The notes below the pieces were generated by a model. That model was not told where the DNA came from. It did no database searches and worked only from the letters and a program-made list of their open reading frames with translations. From Oligoflexia bacterium (GTDB taxonomy: Bacteria > Bdellovibrionota > UBA1018 > CAIPTA01 > JAALKR01): a stretch of 39,975 nucleotides of DNA. Position numbers and translations under genes: made by a program. The DNA lies in the NCBI GenBank assembly GCA_011087955.1, contig JAALKR010000020.1, positions 1 through 39,975 of the forward strand, written 5' to 3'. This document shows positions 1 through 6,089 of the stretch, piece by piece (positions within the stretch are counted from its first letter, which is position 1; every line of letters starts with the position of its first letter).

Positions 1-44
1 ACATGCTGTCGATATTCTGCCGGGCCAATTTCTTTGTTTTCCAT
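1..44 (-). CDS. Start of an unknown leftward gene, cut by the window edge
   Basis: An ATG at 44-42 on the minus strand opens a frame that stays open for 14 codons to the window edge and begins MENKEIGPAEYRQH. A GGAG Shine-Dalgarno lies at 55-52, seven bases before the ATG, which supports a real start. That ribosome binding site lies in the 3' arm of a hairpin (51-77). The family cannot be recognised from 14 residues. The remainder lies outside the window. Confidence 0.55.
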   Translation of the reverse strand, partial: MENKEIGPAEYRQH

Positions 45-50
45 ATTTAC

Positions 51-77
51 ACTCCGTGCGTTAATTTGGCGCGGAGT
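51..77 (-). promoter_or_regulatory. Hairpin covering the Shine-Dalgarno of the leftmost gene
   Basis: Bases 51-59 pair with 69-77 as a nine-pair stem with one G-T wobble and a nine-base loop. In the minus-strand transcript the 3' arm contains GGAG (55-52), the presumed ribosome binding site of the gene starting at 44, and the 5' arm is the matching ACTCC. Pairing would hide the ribosome binding site. This is seen directly as an inverted repeat. Translational control, for example by temperature or a trans-acting factor, is inference. Confidence 0.4.
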
Positions 78-129
78 CTACTTAAAATTCTTTGGTCTGG
101 GAAGATGGTGTAGTTAGCGCGCTTACATT
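75..129 (+). repeat. 55-bp inverted repeat, left copy
   Basis: These 55 bases are the exact reverse complement of 39921-39975, the last bases of the window. Identity stops at 130 on one side and is cut by the window end on the other. The repeat contains the palindrome AGCGCGCT. It is either a repeated element that limits the assembly or an assembly-graph overlap: the length matches a common 55-base k-mer setting. Confidence 0.9.
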
Positions 130-381
130 AAACGCGCGGCACACACTAGAAGAGAATACGCGTGACGCGGCAAGTGGTCCTTATACAACTGCGGACGAAG
201 TGAAATGGGAGTCGGAAGAAACACGAAAGAAGCGTCGCCAAAATAAAGAAAGAACGCGGCTTTACCAAAATGAAAGATATATAAAAATCCTTGGAGGGGA
301 AATGAAAGAAAAATCGACACTCTGAAAAAGTTATCTATAGATTTTAGGCGGTAGACCCGATCCATGAGGAAAGGAGAGGTT
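130..381. other. Stretch of about 250 bases with no convincing gene
   Basis: Between the repeat and the first rightward gene I see a purine-rich segment that is open in one plus-strand frame (86-325) but has only a TTG start, inside the 55-bp repeat, and no ribosome binding site. A seven-codon reading frame at 302-325 follows a good GGAGG and could be a leader peptide. AT-rich TATATAA and CTATAGAT stretches could hold -10 boxes, but no paired -35 box stood out. Confidence 0.4.
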
Positions 382-747
382 GTGGATATTTCTCGAATCC
401 GCTCGTTTTTACCGCTGCCAAGTAAGTTGGCAACAAAAAAATCAAGCAAGGATATGGAAAAAGACCCACAGGGTGGTCATGCCTCTCATTATGATCGTGA
501 GCGAAAGCTTAGTTTGGAAGAGGTGGAAGAGGCCAAGGAGATCCTTGAATCTACAGAGTCATTCTCTGCGAGCGGTCTATCGATTGAAGTGCGCGATCAA
601 AATGGCCGCTTCTTTCTAGACATCTTCGACTCCCGCGGAGAAAAGTTAAAAACAATCAACCCTCTAGGGATCATAGACTTATTGAGAGCAAAAAACGCTT
701 ATCTATCTGGCCATCGTCCTATATCTATCCTAGATCGACGTGTTTAA
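382..747 (+). CDS. Small FlaG-like protein of unknown function
   Basis: The product is about 121 residues. The GTG at 382 has AAGGAG at 371-376 five bases upstream, whereas the in-frame ATG at 364 has no ribosome binding site, so GTG is preferred. The N-terminal half is charged and probably disordered. The C-terminal part, from GLSIEVRDQNGRFF to NPLGIIDLLR, follows the pattern of flagellar FlaG proteins: a short two-strand unit with D/NGR and DSRGE turns, then a hydrophobic helix. No other flagellar gene is nearby, so the FlaG link is only a resemblance. It lies 30 bases upstream of lpxH, whose predicted promoter overlaps its 3' end. Confidence 0.7.
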   Translation: MDISRIRSFLPLPSKLATKKSSKDMEKDPQGGHASHYDRERKLSLEEVEEAKEILESTESFSASGLSIEVRDQNGRFFLDIFDSRGEKLKTINPLGIIDLLRAKNAYLSGHRPISILDRRV

Positions 748-771
748 ATCGACTCAAATTCCTGCTATAAA
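743..771 (+). promoter_or_regulatory. Predicted sigma-70-type promoter of lpxH, leaderless
   Basis: TTTAAA at 743-748 and TATAAA at 766-771 are separated by 17 bases. The lpxH ATG at 778 begins six bases after the -10 box, so transcription would start at or next to the A of the ATG. No Shine-Dalgarno is present. The boxes are seen in the sequence; leaderless initiation is inference. Confidence 0.4.
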
Positions 772-777
772 ATTACC

Positions 778-1533
778 ATGTCTGTTTACTATGTTTCAGA
801 TTTACACCTGATCAGCGCAAGTCAAGAGAAGACAAAACTGTTTATAAAATTCCTTCAAGCCATCCCAATACCTAATGATACATTAATCCTAGGCGGAGAT
901 ATTTTTGATTTATTTGTGGGGAATAAAAAGCTATTTTTAGAGGAATTTCATGAAGTTCTGTCTGCAATCAAGGAGCTTGCTAATAAGCCAGTTAAGGTCT
1001 TTTATCTAGAAGGCAATCACGATTTCCATTTAAAAAATGCTTTGCCCAGAAATGAGCAAATTGTCGTTGATGAGGAGCGGTTTTCGATTCCTTTTAACGG
1101 CGTAAAAATTTACGTTGAGCATGGAGATTTAATTGATTCAAAAGATTATAGGTATAGATTTTTGCGCTTCATATTGCGCTCGATTCCATTTAAGGTTCTT
1201 TTATTTCTAATTCCAGGGCGGCTCGTTCGGAAAATTGGGGATTGGTTGAGTAAGAAATCACGAAAATATACGGATGGGATTAATGAAAAAAATAATCGAA
1301 CGAACCATACCCGAAAGCTTTTTCGAGATTTTGCAAAGACTAAAATTTCTGAAGGTATGGATATAGTTTTATTAGGGCACTCCCATTTAGAGGATAACTT
1401 GGAGCTAGAAACGGAGAATGGGGCCAAGGGGACCTACATCAATCTTGGTTTCTCTGACTCAGCTATTCCTTATTTGCGTTTGGGTGGTAATTCTCGGAAT
1501 AATTTGGAAATCATTCGGCAGCGGTTCTCCTGA
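778..1533 (+). CDS. lpxH: LpxH-like UDP-2,3-diacylglucosamine pyrophosphatase (calcineurin-like phosphoesterase)
   Basis: This 251-residue protein has the complete two-metal phosphoesterase motif set: DLH at residues 8-10, GGDIFD near 39-44, GNHD at 79-82, HGD at 115-117 and GHSH at 200-203. LpxH removes UMP from UDP-2,3-diacylglucosamine to give lipid X in lipid A synthesis, peripherally at the inner membrane. The length (about 240 in E. coli) and the basic, hydrophobic mid-region (about 125-165) fit LpxH or the related LpxH2 branch. Classical E. coli LpxH has GNRD where this protein has GNHD, so a related UDP-sugar phosphatase remains possible. No Shine-Dalgarno is seen; a -10 box sits six bases before the ATG. 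Confidence 0.8.
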   Translation: MSVYYVSDLHLISASQEKTKLFIKFLQAIPIPNDTLILGGDIFDLFVGNKKLFLEEFHEVLSAIKELANKPVKVFYLEGNHDFHLKNALPRNEQIVVDEERFSIPFNGVKIYVEHGDLIDSKDYRYRFLRFILRSIPFKVLLFLIPGRLVRKIGDWLSKKSRKYTDGINEKNNRTNHTRKLFRDFAKTKISEGMDIVLLGHSHLEDNLELETENGAKGTYINLGFSDSAIPYLRLGGNSRNNLEIIRQRFS

Positions 1534-1598
1534 GTTTCCCCTTTGAATTCGGCAGGTTATCTTTGAATTGCCCTAATTTTGCCCGTAATTTCAAGTGC

Positions 1599-1626
1599 TT
1601 GAAGAATAACACGGCACTGTTATAAT
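1599..1626 (+). promoter_or_regulatory. Predicted strong sigma-70-type promoter of the gene at 1687
   Basis: TTGAAG at 1599-1604 and a perfect TATAAT at 1621-1626 are separated by 16 bases. The expected start near 1633 would give a leader of about 55 bases. That leader is G/C-rich and can fold, since AAGGG pairs with CCCTT near 1628-1641. It is the best-looking promoter in the window and probably drives the unknown gene and tatC. Confidence 0.6.
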
Positions 1627-1686
1627 TAAGGGGCGGCCCTTTGTAATTAGAGGGGGCCTTTATTGGGCTAGTCGTGGGGGTACTGG

Positions 1687-2310
1687 ATGGGTAATAGTTC
1701 AGCCACACAATTGATGCTGCTAGATCCAACGGAATATTTCTCCGGGATAGTAGACGGCGTAATCGACGAACTTAAAGTCGATGCATCTGAGCATGCGAGA
1801 TTTTATCTTGTCCGCTTGCTGAATCACTTTTTACACTCAGAAAATTTATTCGAAACAAACCAAGAGGGTCGTGTCGCCGACAAGCAACCCCTGGCGTTAC
1901 TTCTAGGGGAGGCAATCGGTACGGACGATTCTTCTGTGAAAGGCAGAAAGCTTCAAGAACTTGGCGATTTCTCTCTTTATGTAGCAGGCTTTTTCTCTGA
2001 GAGCTTGAGTCGCAAGCCAGTTGATATCGACTATTATATCGGAATGGGAAGTCGAGCATATATTGAACTTTCCCACTTAACGATCCGTCAAAATGACCCA
2101 GAGTTATACGAAGAGTTGGGTAGGAAGTTTTCAGCTTTTGTCGATGTGCTTGGACAAGTTTCTGACGAAACGAAAGCGAAACCTTCAGATCCGGATTCGA
2201 TTTTACGAATCTATGATCTGTGGCAAAAAATGGGTTCCAAGCGCCTTGAGAAAAAGCTCATTGAGCTTGGAATTAACTTAGAAGACTCGGAAAAGAACAC
2301 CGCCAATTAA
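1687..2310 (+). CDS. Conserved-looking protein of unknown function upstream of tatC
   Basis: I do not recognise this 207-residue protein. It has no signal peptide or membrane segment and looks soluble and mostly helical, with a hydrophobic DGVIDELKV...FYLVRLLNHFL segment near the N-terminus and a helical LRIYDLWQKMGSKRLEKKLIELGI tail. A GGGGG run ends six bases before the ATG. A consensus promoter (1599-1626) precedes it, and tatC begins 44 bases downstream. No nucleotide-binding, zinc or helix-turn-helix motif is evident, so no function is proposed. Confidence 0.75.
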   Translation: MGNSSATQLMLLDPTEYFSGIVDGVIDELKVDASEHARFYLVRLLNHFLHSENLFETNQEGRVADKQPLALLLGEAIGTDDSSVKGRKLQELGDFSLYVAGFFSESLSRKPVDIDYYIGMGSRAYIELSHLTIRQNDPELYEELGRKFSAFVDVLGQVSDETKAKPSDPDSILRIYDLWQKMGSKRLEKKLIELGINLEDSEKNTAN

Positions 2311-2354
2311 GAAGAAGCATAGTCAATTAAACTGTAATACAATAGCGGCATATT

Positions 2355-3113
2355 ATGGTTGAGCACGATGAGGAAAAGCCGTTTTGGGATCATTTTGATG
2401 AATTGCGCGAGCGAGTAATTCGCTGTGTTTATGTGGCTCTTGGCATGGCGTGCTTGGCTTATCTAATTCGTGAGCCTATTATGCTTTTTCTTAAAAAGCC
2501 CCTGTTTGCAGTTCTGCCTGAAGACAAACAGAACCTAGTGTTCACAGGGCTATTTGAAAGTTTTCTAAATAGCTTGCGTGTGTCCGCAGTTGCAGGCTTT
2601 TTCTTTTCTCTGCCTTATATCTTTTATCAGTTTTGGGCCTTCGTTGCGCCTGGGATGCACGAGCGCGAAAGAAAGCTAGCTACTCCCTTTGTTGTATGTG
2701 GGACTTTGTTTTTCGTTTTGGGTGCGACGTTTGCTTACTATATTGTTTTCCCCTCGGCATTCAAATTTATGATTGAGTATGGTCAACCACAAGACTTGCC
2801 GATGATCACCGTGAGGGAATATTTTGGCCTGATCTTTAAATTGCTCTTGTTGTTTGGGCTGTCGTTTGAATTTCCTGTTGCTCTAGTTTTTCTTGGCATA
2901 ATTGGAGTCGTCGATGCGGATATATTGCGGGAACATCGACGAGTAGCAATTATTTCAATTGCTGTAGTGTGCGCGCTGTGTGCGCCGCCGGATGTATTAT
3001 CAATGATCATTATGATGATTCCGCTTTATATATTCTATGAGGGCTCTATCCTTATGATTGGGCTCCTGATTGGAAACAGAAGAAAAAATAGAAAAGATAA
3101 GCCTCCCGGATAA
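2355..3113 (+). CDS. tatC: Twin-arginine translocase subunit TatC
   Basis: The product is a 252-residue inner-membrane protein with about six membrane segments. It opens with the TatC signature FWDHFDELRERVIR (residues about 10-23), the cytoplasmic region that binds twin-arginine signal peptides, and also has the conserved FxxPFxxF-like and FxxG..FxYY blocks, with the family Glu near 171. TatC is the receptor of the Tat pathway, which exports folded proteins. No tatA or tatB is present in the window. No Shine-Dalgarno precedes the ATG; a TACAAT box at 2338-2343 ends 11 bases upstream without a clear -35. The stop codon lies inside the hairpin at 3097-3144. Confidence 0.95.
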   Translation: MVEHDEEKPFWDHFDELRERVIRCVYVALGMACLAYLIREPIMLFLKKPLFAVLPEDKQNLVFTGLFESFLNSLRVSAVAGFFFSLPYIFYQFWAFVAPGMHERERKLATPFVVCGTLFFVLGATFAYYIVFPSAFKFMIEYGQPQDLPMITVREYFGLIFKLLLLFGLSFEFPVALVFLGIIGVVDADILREHRRVAIISIAVVCALCAPPDVLSMIIMMIPLYIFYEGSILMIGLLIGNRRKNRKDKPPG

Positions 3114-3144
3114 TTTAGAAATTATCGTTGGGTGGGAGGCTTAT
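3097..3144 (-). terminator. Nested hairpin between tatC and the convergent PBP gene, likely terminator
   Basis: An 11-bp perfect stem (3097-3107 with 3134-3144) encloses a second perfect 8-bp stem (3109-3116 with 3119-3126). On the minus strand the structure is followed by a T-rich run (about 3096 down to 3078), as expected of an intrinsic terminator for the leftward gene at 3303-4601. On the plus strand no T run follows. It overlaps the end of tatC. A weaker inverted repeat, CCTCGG/CCGAGG, lies at about 3179-3210. Confidence 0.6.
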
Positions 3145-3302
3145 ACATTGAGGAGAACGTAGAAACCATATTAAGCACCCTCGGCTTTTGCTTGAGAGCG
3201 AATAACCGAGGATTTGTATTTATAGTGTATTTATCGGTTTTATATCGTAGTGCTTTAATTTATTTATTAAAACACTCAATTATTCTTACCTGATAAAAGG
3301 TG

Positions 3303-4601
3303 TTACTCGCGATGGTTGCTTGAGATAGAATCGTTAGAGCTGGCATCTTTAAAGTACTGCAGAATAGCTTGGCGAGCGATATAGGAAGATTTCACTTTCC
3401 AGTATTTGCCATTCACGATCATAGAAGCAAAAGCAATCTTCTTGCTAGGATTAATCCGTGATTTAGCAAAACCAACAAACCAATCGTATTTTCCTTTTGG
3501 GGAGTCTCCAGTGAGAGACCCGGTCTTTGCGCCAATAAATACTTTTGAAAGAATCGGGTGCTGGAAATAGTCACGGTAATACTTTTTAGCGGTGCCACGT
3601 AAGATTGTTTTTTCCATCATAGCCTGCAGCTGCTGGGCAGTTTCAGAAGAAATCGGTCTTCTCATATTACTCGGCGGGTACTCATAAACAGGCTCTTTGT
3701 CTGCATCTAGGAGGGTGCGTACCAGAAATGGGCTAGGGGTGACACCATCATTGATCACAGTGGCACCAATCAATGCACCCTGGATGGGGGAAAGAGTTTG
3801 TTTCTTTGTATAACCCGAACCACTTTCTGCAATTCCAAACCAATCTTCTGGTACGATCACGCTAGAAACCTCTAACGGCATATCGAACTTAACGTGCTGA
3901 TTAAATCCAAATGCATCGGCGTACCTTTGGAGCGTATCGCGCCCAACGCCGTAGAGAGCAATTTTGCCGAAAATAGTATTAATCGACTTGGCTAGAGCGT
4001 CGCCAAAATTTACGTGTCTCGTCCAACGGTTTGTTTGGTAGGTCAGGTTCCTCCTATACAGAGACGTCTGCGTGCCGTTGAATGGAATCTCTGTTTCTGG
4101 TCTATAGTCTCCGATCTCAAGCGCGGCTGCAGACGTAACAACCTTAAACACACTCGCTGCAGGGTAGGTTCCTTTAAGAGTCAGGTTACCAACGTGACCG
4201 TGTTTGGAATGGTCTACTATGGCTAGAATTGCGCCAGTGTCAGGATCAATAGCAACGAACGCGGCATAAAGTGGGCTATAGCGCCGGTAGAGGCGCTCCA
4301 TTTTTTCTTGGAGCTCCAGATTTATGGTAGTGATAACCTCATACTGATTGTCAAAAAGCCCAACAGACATAGACTCGCGAAGCGACTTGGCCATAAATCG
4401 GCGGTTGCCAATTGCGCCAGCAACATCGTCTCTGGTTACTCCCTTACAGTAAGGGCAGAAAGGATATAGCTTCTTTCGAACGCTATCCGAGCTTCCAATT
4501 ATCCAGAGAAAACCGAACACAAAAACGAAAAATCCAGCAGAACCCACAACGAGCCATCGAAATTTTGCTGAGGTCAGTTTTTTTACATGTTTTGGCTTCA
4601 T
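3303..4601 (-). CDS. Membrane-anchored penicillin-binding transpeptidase, no glycosyltransferase domain
   Basis: This 432-residue protein has one N-terminal membrane segment (about 15-36) and then a periplasmic transpeptidase domain. The serine-enzyme motifs are SVFK at 150-153, SIN at 207-209 and KTGSLTG from 360. The domain cross-links peptidoglycan or trims its peptides. The glycosyltransferase module of class A and the long pedestal domain of most class B proteins are both missing, so it is close to a minimal transpeptidase. A CPYC motif (49-52) directly follows the membrane anchor, which is unusual and could form a disulfide. The gene stands alone, convergent to tatC and divergent from the parvulin gene. 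No clear Shine-Dalgarno is seen. Confidence 0.88.
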   Translation of the reverse strand: MKPKHVKKLTSAKFRWLVVGSAGFFVFVFGFLWIIGSSDSVRKKLYPFCPYCKGVTRDDVAGAIGNRRFMAKSLRESMSVGLFDNQYEVITTINLELQEKMERLYRRYSPLYAAFVAIDPDTGAILAIVDHSKHGHVGNLTLKGTYPAASVFKVVTSAAALEIGDYRPETEIPFNGTQTSLYRRNLTYQTNRWTRHVNFGDALAKSINTIFGKIALYGVGRDTLQRYADAFGFNQHVKFDMPLEVSSVIVPEDWFGIAESGSGYTKKQTLSPIQGALIGATVINDGVTPSPFLVRTLLDADKEPVYEYPPSNMRRPISSETAQQLQAMMEKTILRGTAKKYYRDYFQHPILSKVFIGAKTGSLTGDSPKGKYDWFVGFAKSRINPSKKIAFASMIVNGKYWKVKSSYIARQAILQYFKDASSNDSISSNHRE

Positions 4602-4608
4602 TATTATC

Positions 4609-4639
4609 TTGTTTTTCTTAAAGCTTAGATATGTAATAT
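4609..4639 (+). promoter_or_regulatory. Possible promoter of the parvulin gene
   Basis: TTGTTT at 4609-4614 and TAATAT at 4634-4639 flank a 19-base spacer in the 63-base gap between two divergent starts. The spacing is long for sigma-70. A GAGGAG ribosome binding site (4651-4656) lies between it and the ATG at 4665. Confidence 0.3.
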
Positions 4640-4664
4640 ACCTGAATAACGAGGAGTTTAAGAC

Positions 4665-5492
4665 ATGCGAAAGAATTTTTTATTGGTGCTGGCAGCGGCT
4701 ACGGCAACTTTTATAGCTTCAACAGCACATAGTATGGAGCTAGCAAGAATTGGCAAAAAAGTTATTACCATCATCGAGGTTAAGGAGAAGCTAAAGGCTT
4801 TGCCTCCAGTGCAAAAGAATTTCTTAAACCGTGACCCTAAGGCAAGGGAGCGCTTAGTGGATAACGTGATTATGGAAGAGCTCTTCGTGATGGAAGCAGA
4901 GGCAAAAAAAATTGCAAACTCATCTGAGTTCAAGAAAAAATTAGAGGCGCAAAAGCGCCAGTTACTAGCGCAACAGTTTATTCGGCAGGAGGTAGAAAGT
5001 AAATTGTCCGCAAAAGCAATTCGTCGTTATTTCAACAAGAATAAGATCAAATATAGAACGGATGAAGTTCGCGCTTTCCACATTTTGGTAAAGACTAAAG
5101 GCGAAGCAGATGAGGTTTATAAGAAAGCAAAAGCGGCTAAAAATGACGCCGAGTTTCAGACCCTTGCCAAGCAATTCTCTACAGATCCTTCCGTTCAGCA
5201 AAACCTTGGCGATCTAGGTTTCTTTACTCGTTCTAGAATGGTGCCTGAATTTGCTGAAGTGGCATTTAGAATGAAAAAAGGTGAAATTTCTAAGCCGGTA
5301 AAAACTTCTTTTGGCTTTCATGTTATTAAATTAGTGGAAAAAAAAGCTGGAGCAGACGCTAAGTTTGACGTAGCAAAAAGTCGCGCTAAGAATGATTTGC
5401 GGTCTGAGATCATGAAAGACCTTATTGCTGGCTTACGTGAGAAACGAAAAGTAACCACGAATTCTGCAAATATCCAAAAATTAAAATTTTAG
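4665..5492 (+). CDS. Exported parvulin-type peptidyl-prolyl isomerase (PpiC/SurA family)
   Basis: This 275-residue protein begins with a clear signal peptide (about 1-23, ending STAHS). A helical SurA-like N-terminal region (about 25-125) is followed by a PpiC parvulin domain (about 126-220) with the hallmark HILVKTKGEA, FSTDPSVQQNLGDLGFF and FGFHVIKL blocks. It should catalyse prolyl isomerisation and chaperone outer-membrane or secreted proteins in the periplasm. The start is fixed by GAGGAG at 4651-4656. It is monocistronic, with an intrinsic terminator at 5496-5523. It has one parvulin domain, as in PrsA/PpiC, rather than the two of E. coli SurA. Confidence 0.9.
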   Translation: MRKNFLLVLAAATATFIASTAHSMELARIGKKVITIIEVKEKLKALPPVQKNFLNRDPKARERLVDNVIMEELFVMEAEAKKIANSSEFKKKLEAQKRQLLAQQFIRQEVESKLSAKAIRRYFNKNKIKYRTDEVRAFHILVKTKGEADEVYKKAKAAKNDAEFQTLAKQFSTDPSVQQNLGDLGFFTRSRMVPEFAEVAFRMKKGEISKPVKTSFGFHVIKLVEKKAGADAKFDVAKSRAKNDLRSEIMKDLIAGLREKRKVTTNSANIQKLKF

Positions 5493-5495
5493 ATT

Positions 5496-5523
5496 AAAGG
5501 CACCAGTTTAGCAGTGCTTTTTT
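5496..5523 (+). terminator. Intrinsic terminator after the parvulin gene
   Basis: AAAGGCAC (5496-5503) pairs with GTGCTTTT (5514-5521) with one wobble around a ten-base loop, ending in six T residues (5518-5523). It lies four bases after the stop codon and overlaps the last codons of the convergent rlmE. The minus-strand flank is also T-rich, so it may serve both genes. Confidence 0.65.
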
Positions 5524-6089
5524 ATGCCGATTACATAGATCTCTTTACTAGCCTGGCGCGTGCTGTTTGGTCTGTAGCGATCGACCTCAGAGTATTTTTT
5601 CCGTAGAGAGTTCACTAATCCCTGTAAGTCACTGCCTTCAAATATTTTAAACACCAAAGACCCATCTCGCTTGAGGCATGAATCCGCGATCTCAATCGTT
5701 CTCTCGCAAAGTGCTACGGACCGAAGATGGTCCATCATCTTTATGCCCGAAGTTTTTGGGGCCATATCACTCAAAATAAGATCAAACTTTAGCCCTTCTC
5801 GTGGCTTCCACTCGTAAACATCTTCTTGAAAGAACTTGAATCGATTATCTTGAAATCCATCCATTTCAACAATATCAAGACCGATGACAGAAACATTTTC
5901 GCTTAGTTCTTCTAAGATAACTTGAGTCCAAGCTCCAGGAGCACAACCAAGATCCAAGACCATGGCAGCATCTTTCTTCCAAATTTGTTTATATCGTTTC
6001 AGAATTTCCTTAAGCTTATATGCAGAGCGAGCTCGGTAACCTTCGTCTTTGGCTTTTTGATGATAGTGGTCTTTCTTATTGTATTTCAT
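5508..6089 (-). CDS. rlmE: 23S rRNA (uridine-2'-O)-methyltransferase RlmE
   Basis: The 193-residue product is a Rossmann-fold methyltransferase of the RrmJ/FtsJ family. It methylates U2552 in the A-loop of 23S rRNA on the 50S subunit, using SAM. Visible motifs are RARSAYKL near residue 19, the SAM loop LDLGCAPGAW near 45-54, DMAP near 108-111 and the second catalytic lysine in VFKIFEGSD. The length is close to E. coli RlmE (209). Its ATG overlaps the mutS2 stop in an ATGA, so the two genes should be translationally coupled. It completes a small ribosome-related operon divergent from rqcH. Confidence 0.95.
   Translation of the reverse strand: MKYNKKDHYHQKAKDEGYRARSAYKLKEILKRYKQIWKKDAAMVLDLGCAPGAWTQVILEELSENVSVIGLDIVEMDGFQDNRFKFFQEDVYEWKPREGLKFDLILSDMAPKTSGIKMMDHLRSVALCERTIEIADSCLKRDGSLVFKIFEGSDLQGLVNSLRKKYSEVDRYRPNSTRQASKEIYVIGIKKHC

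Noticed and set aside
91-129. tRNA-like D-arm resemblance in the 55-bp repeat (GGTGTAGTTAGCGCGC)
   Set aside because: No anticodon arm, T-arm or acceptor pairing follows in either copy, so it is probably coincidence around the AGCGCGCT palindrome.
92-325. 77-residue plus-strand reading frame between the repeat and the FlaG-like gene
   Set aside because: Its only start is a TTG inside the 55-bp repeat, there is no ribosome binding site, and the Lys/Glu/Arg-rich translation is what purine-rich DNA gives in any frame. It remains possible that a shorter GTG-started protein exists.
2311-2354. TACAAT at 2338-2343 as a tatC promoter
   Set aside because: No acceptable -35 box exists 16-18 bases upstream, and the gene is probably read from the promoter at 1599-1626.
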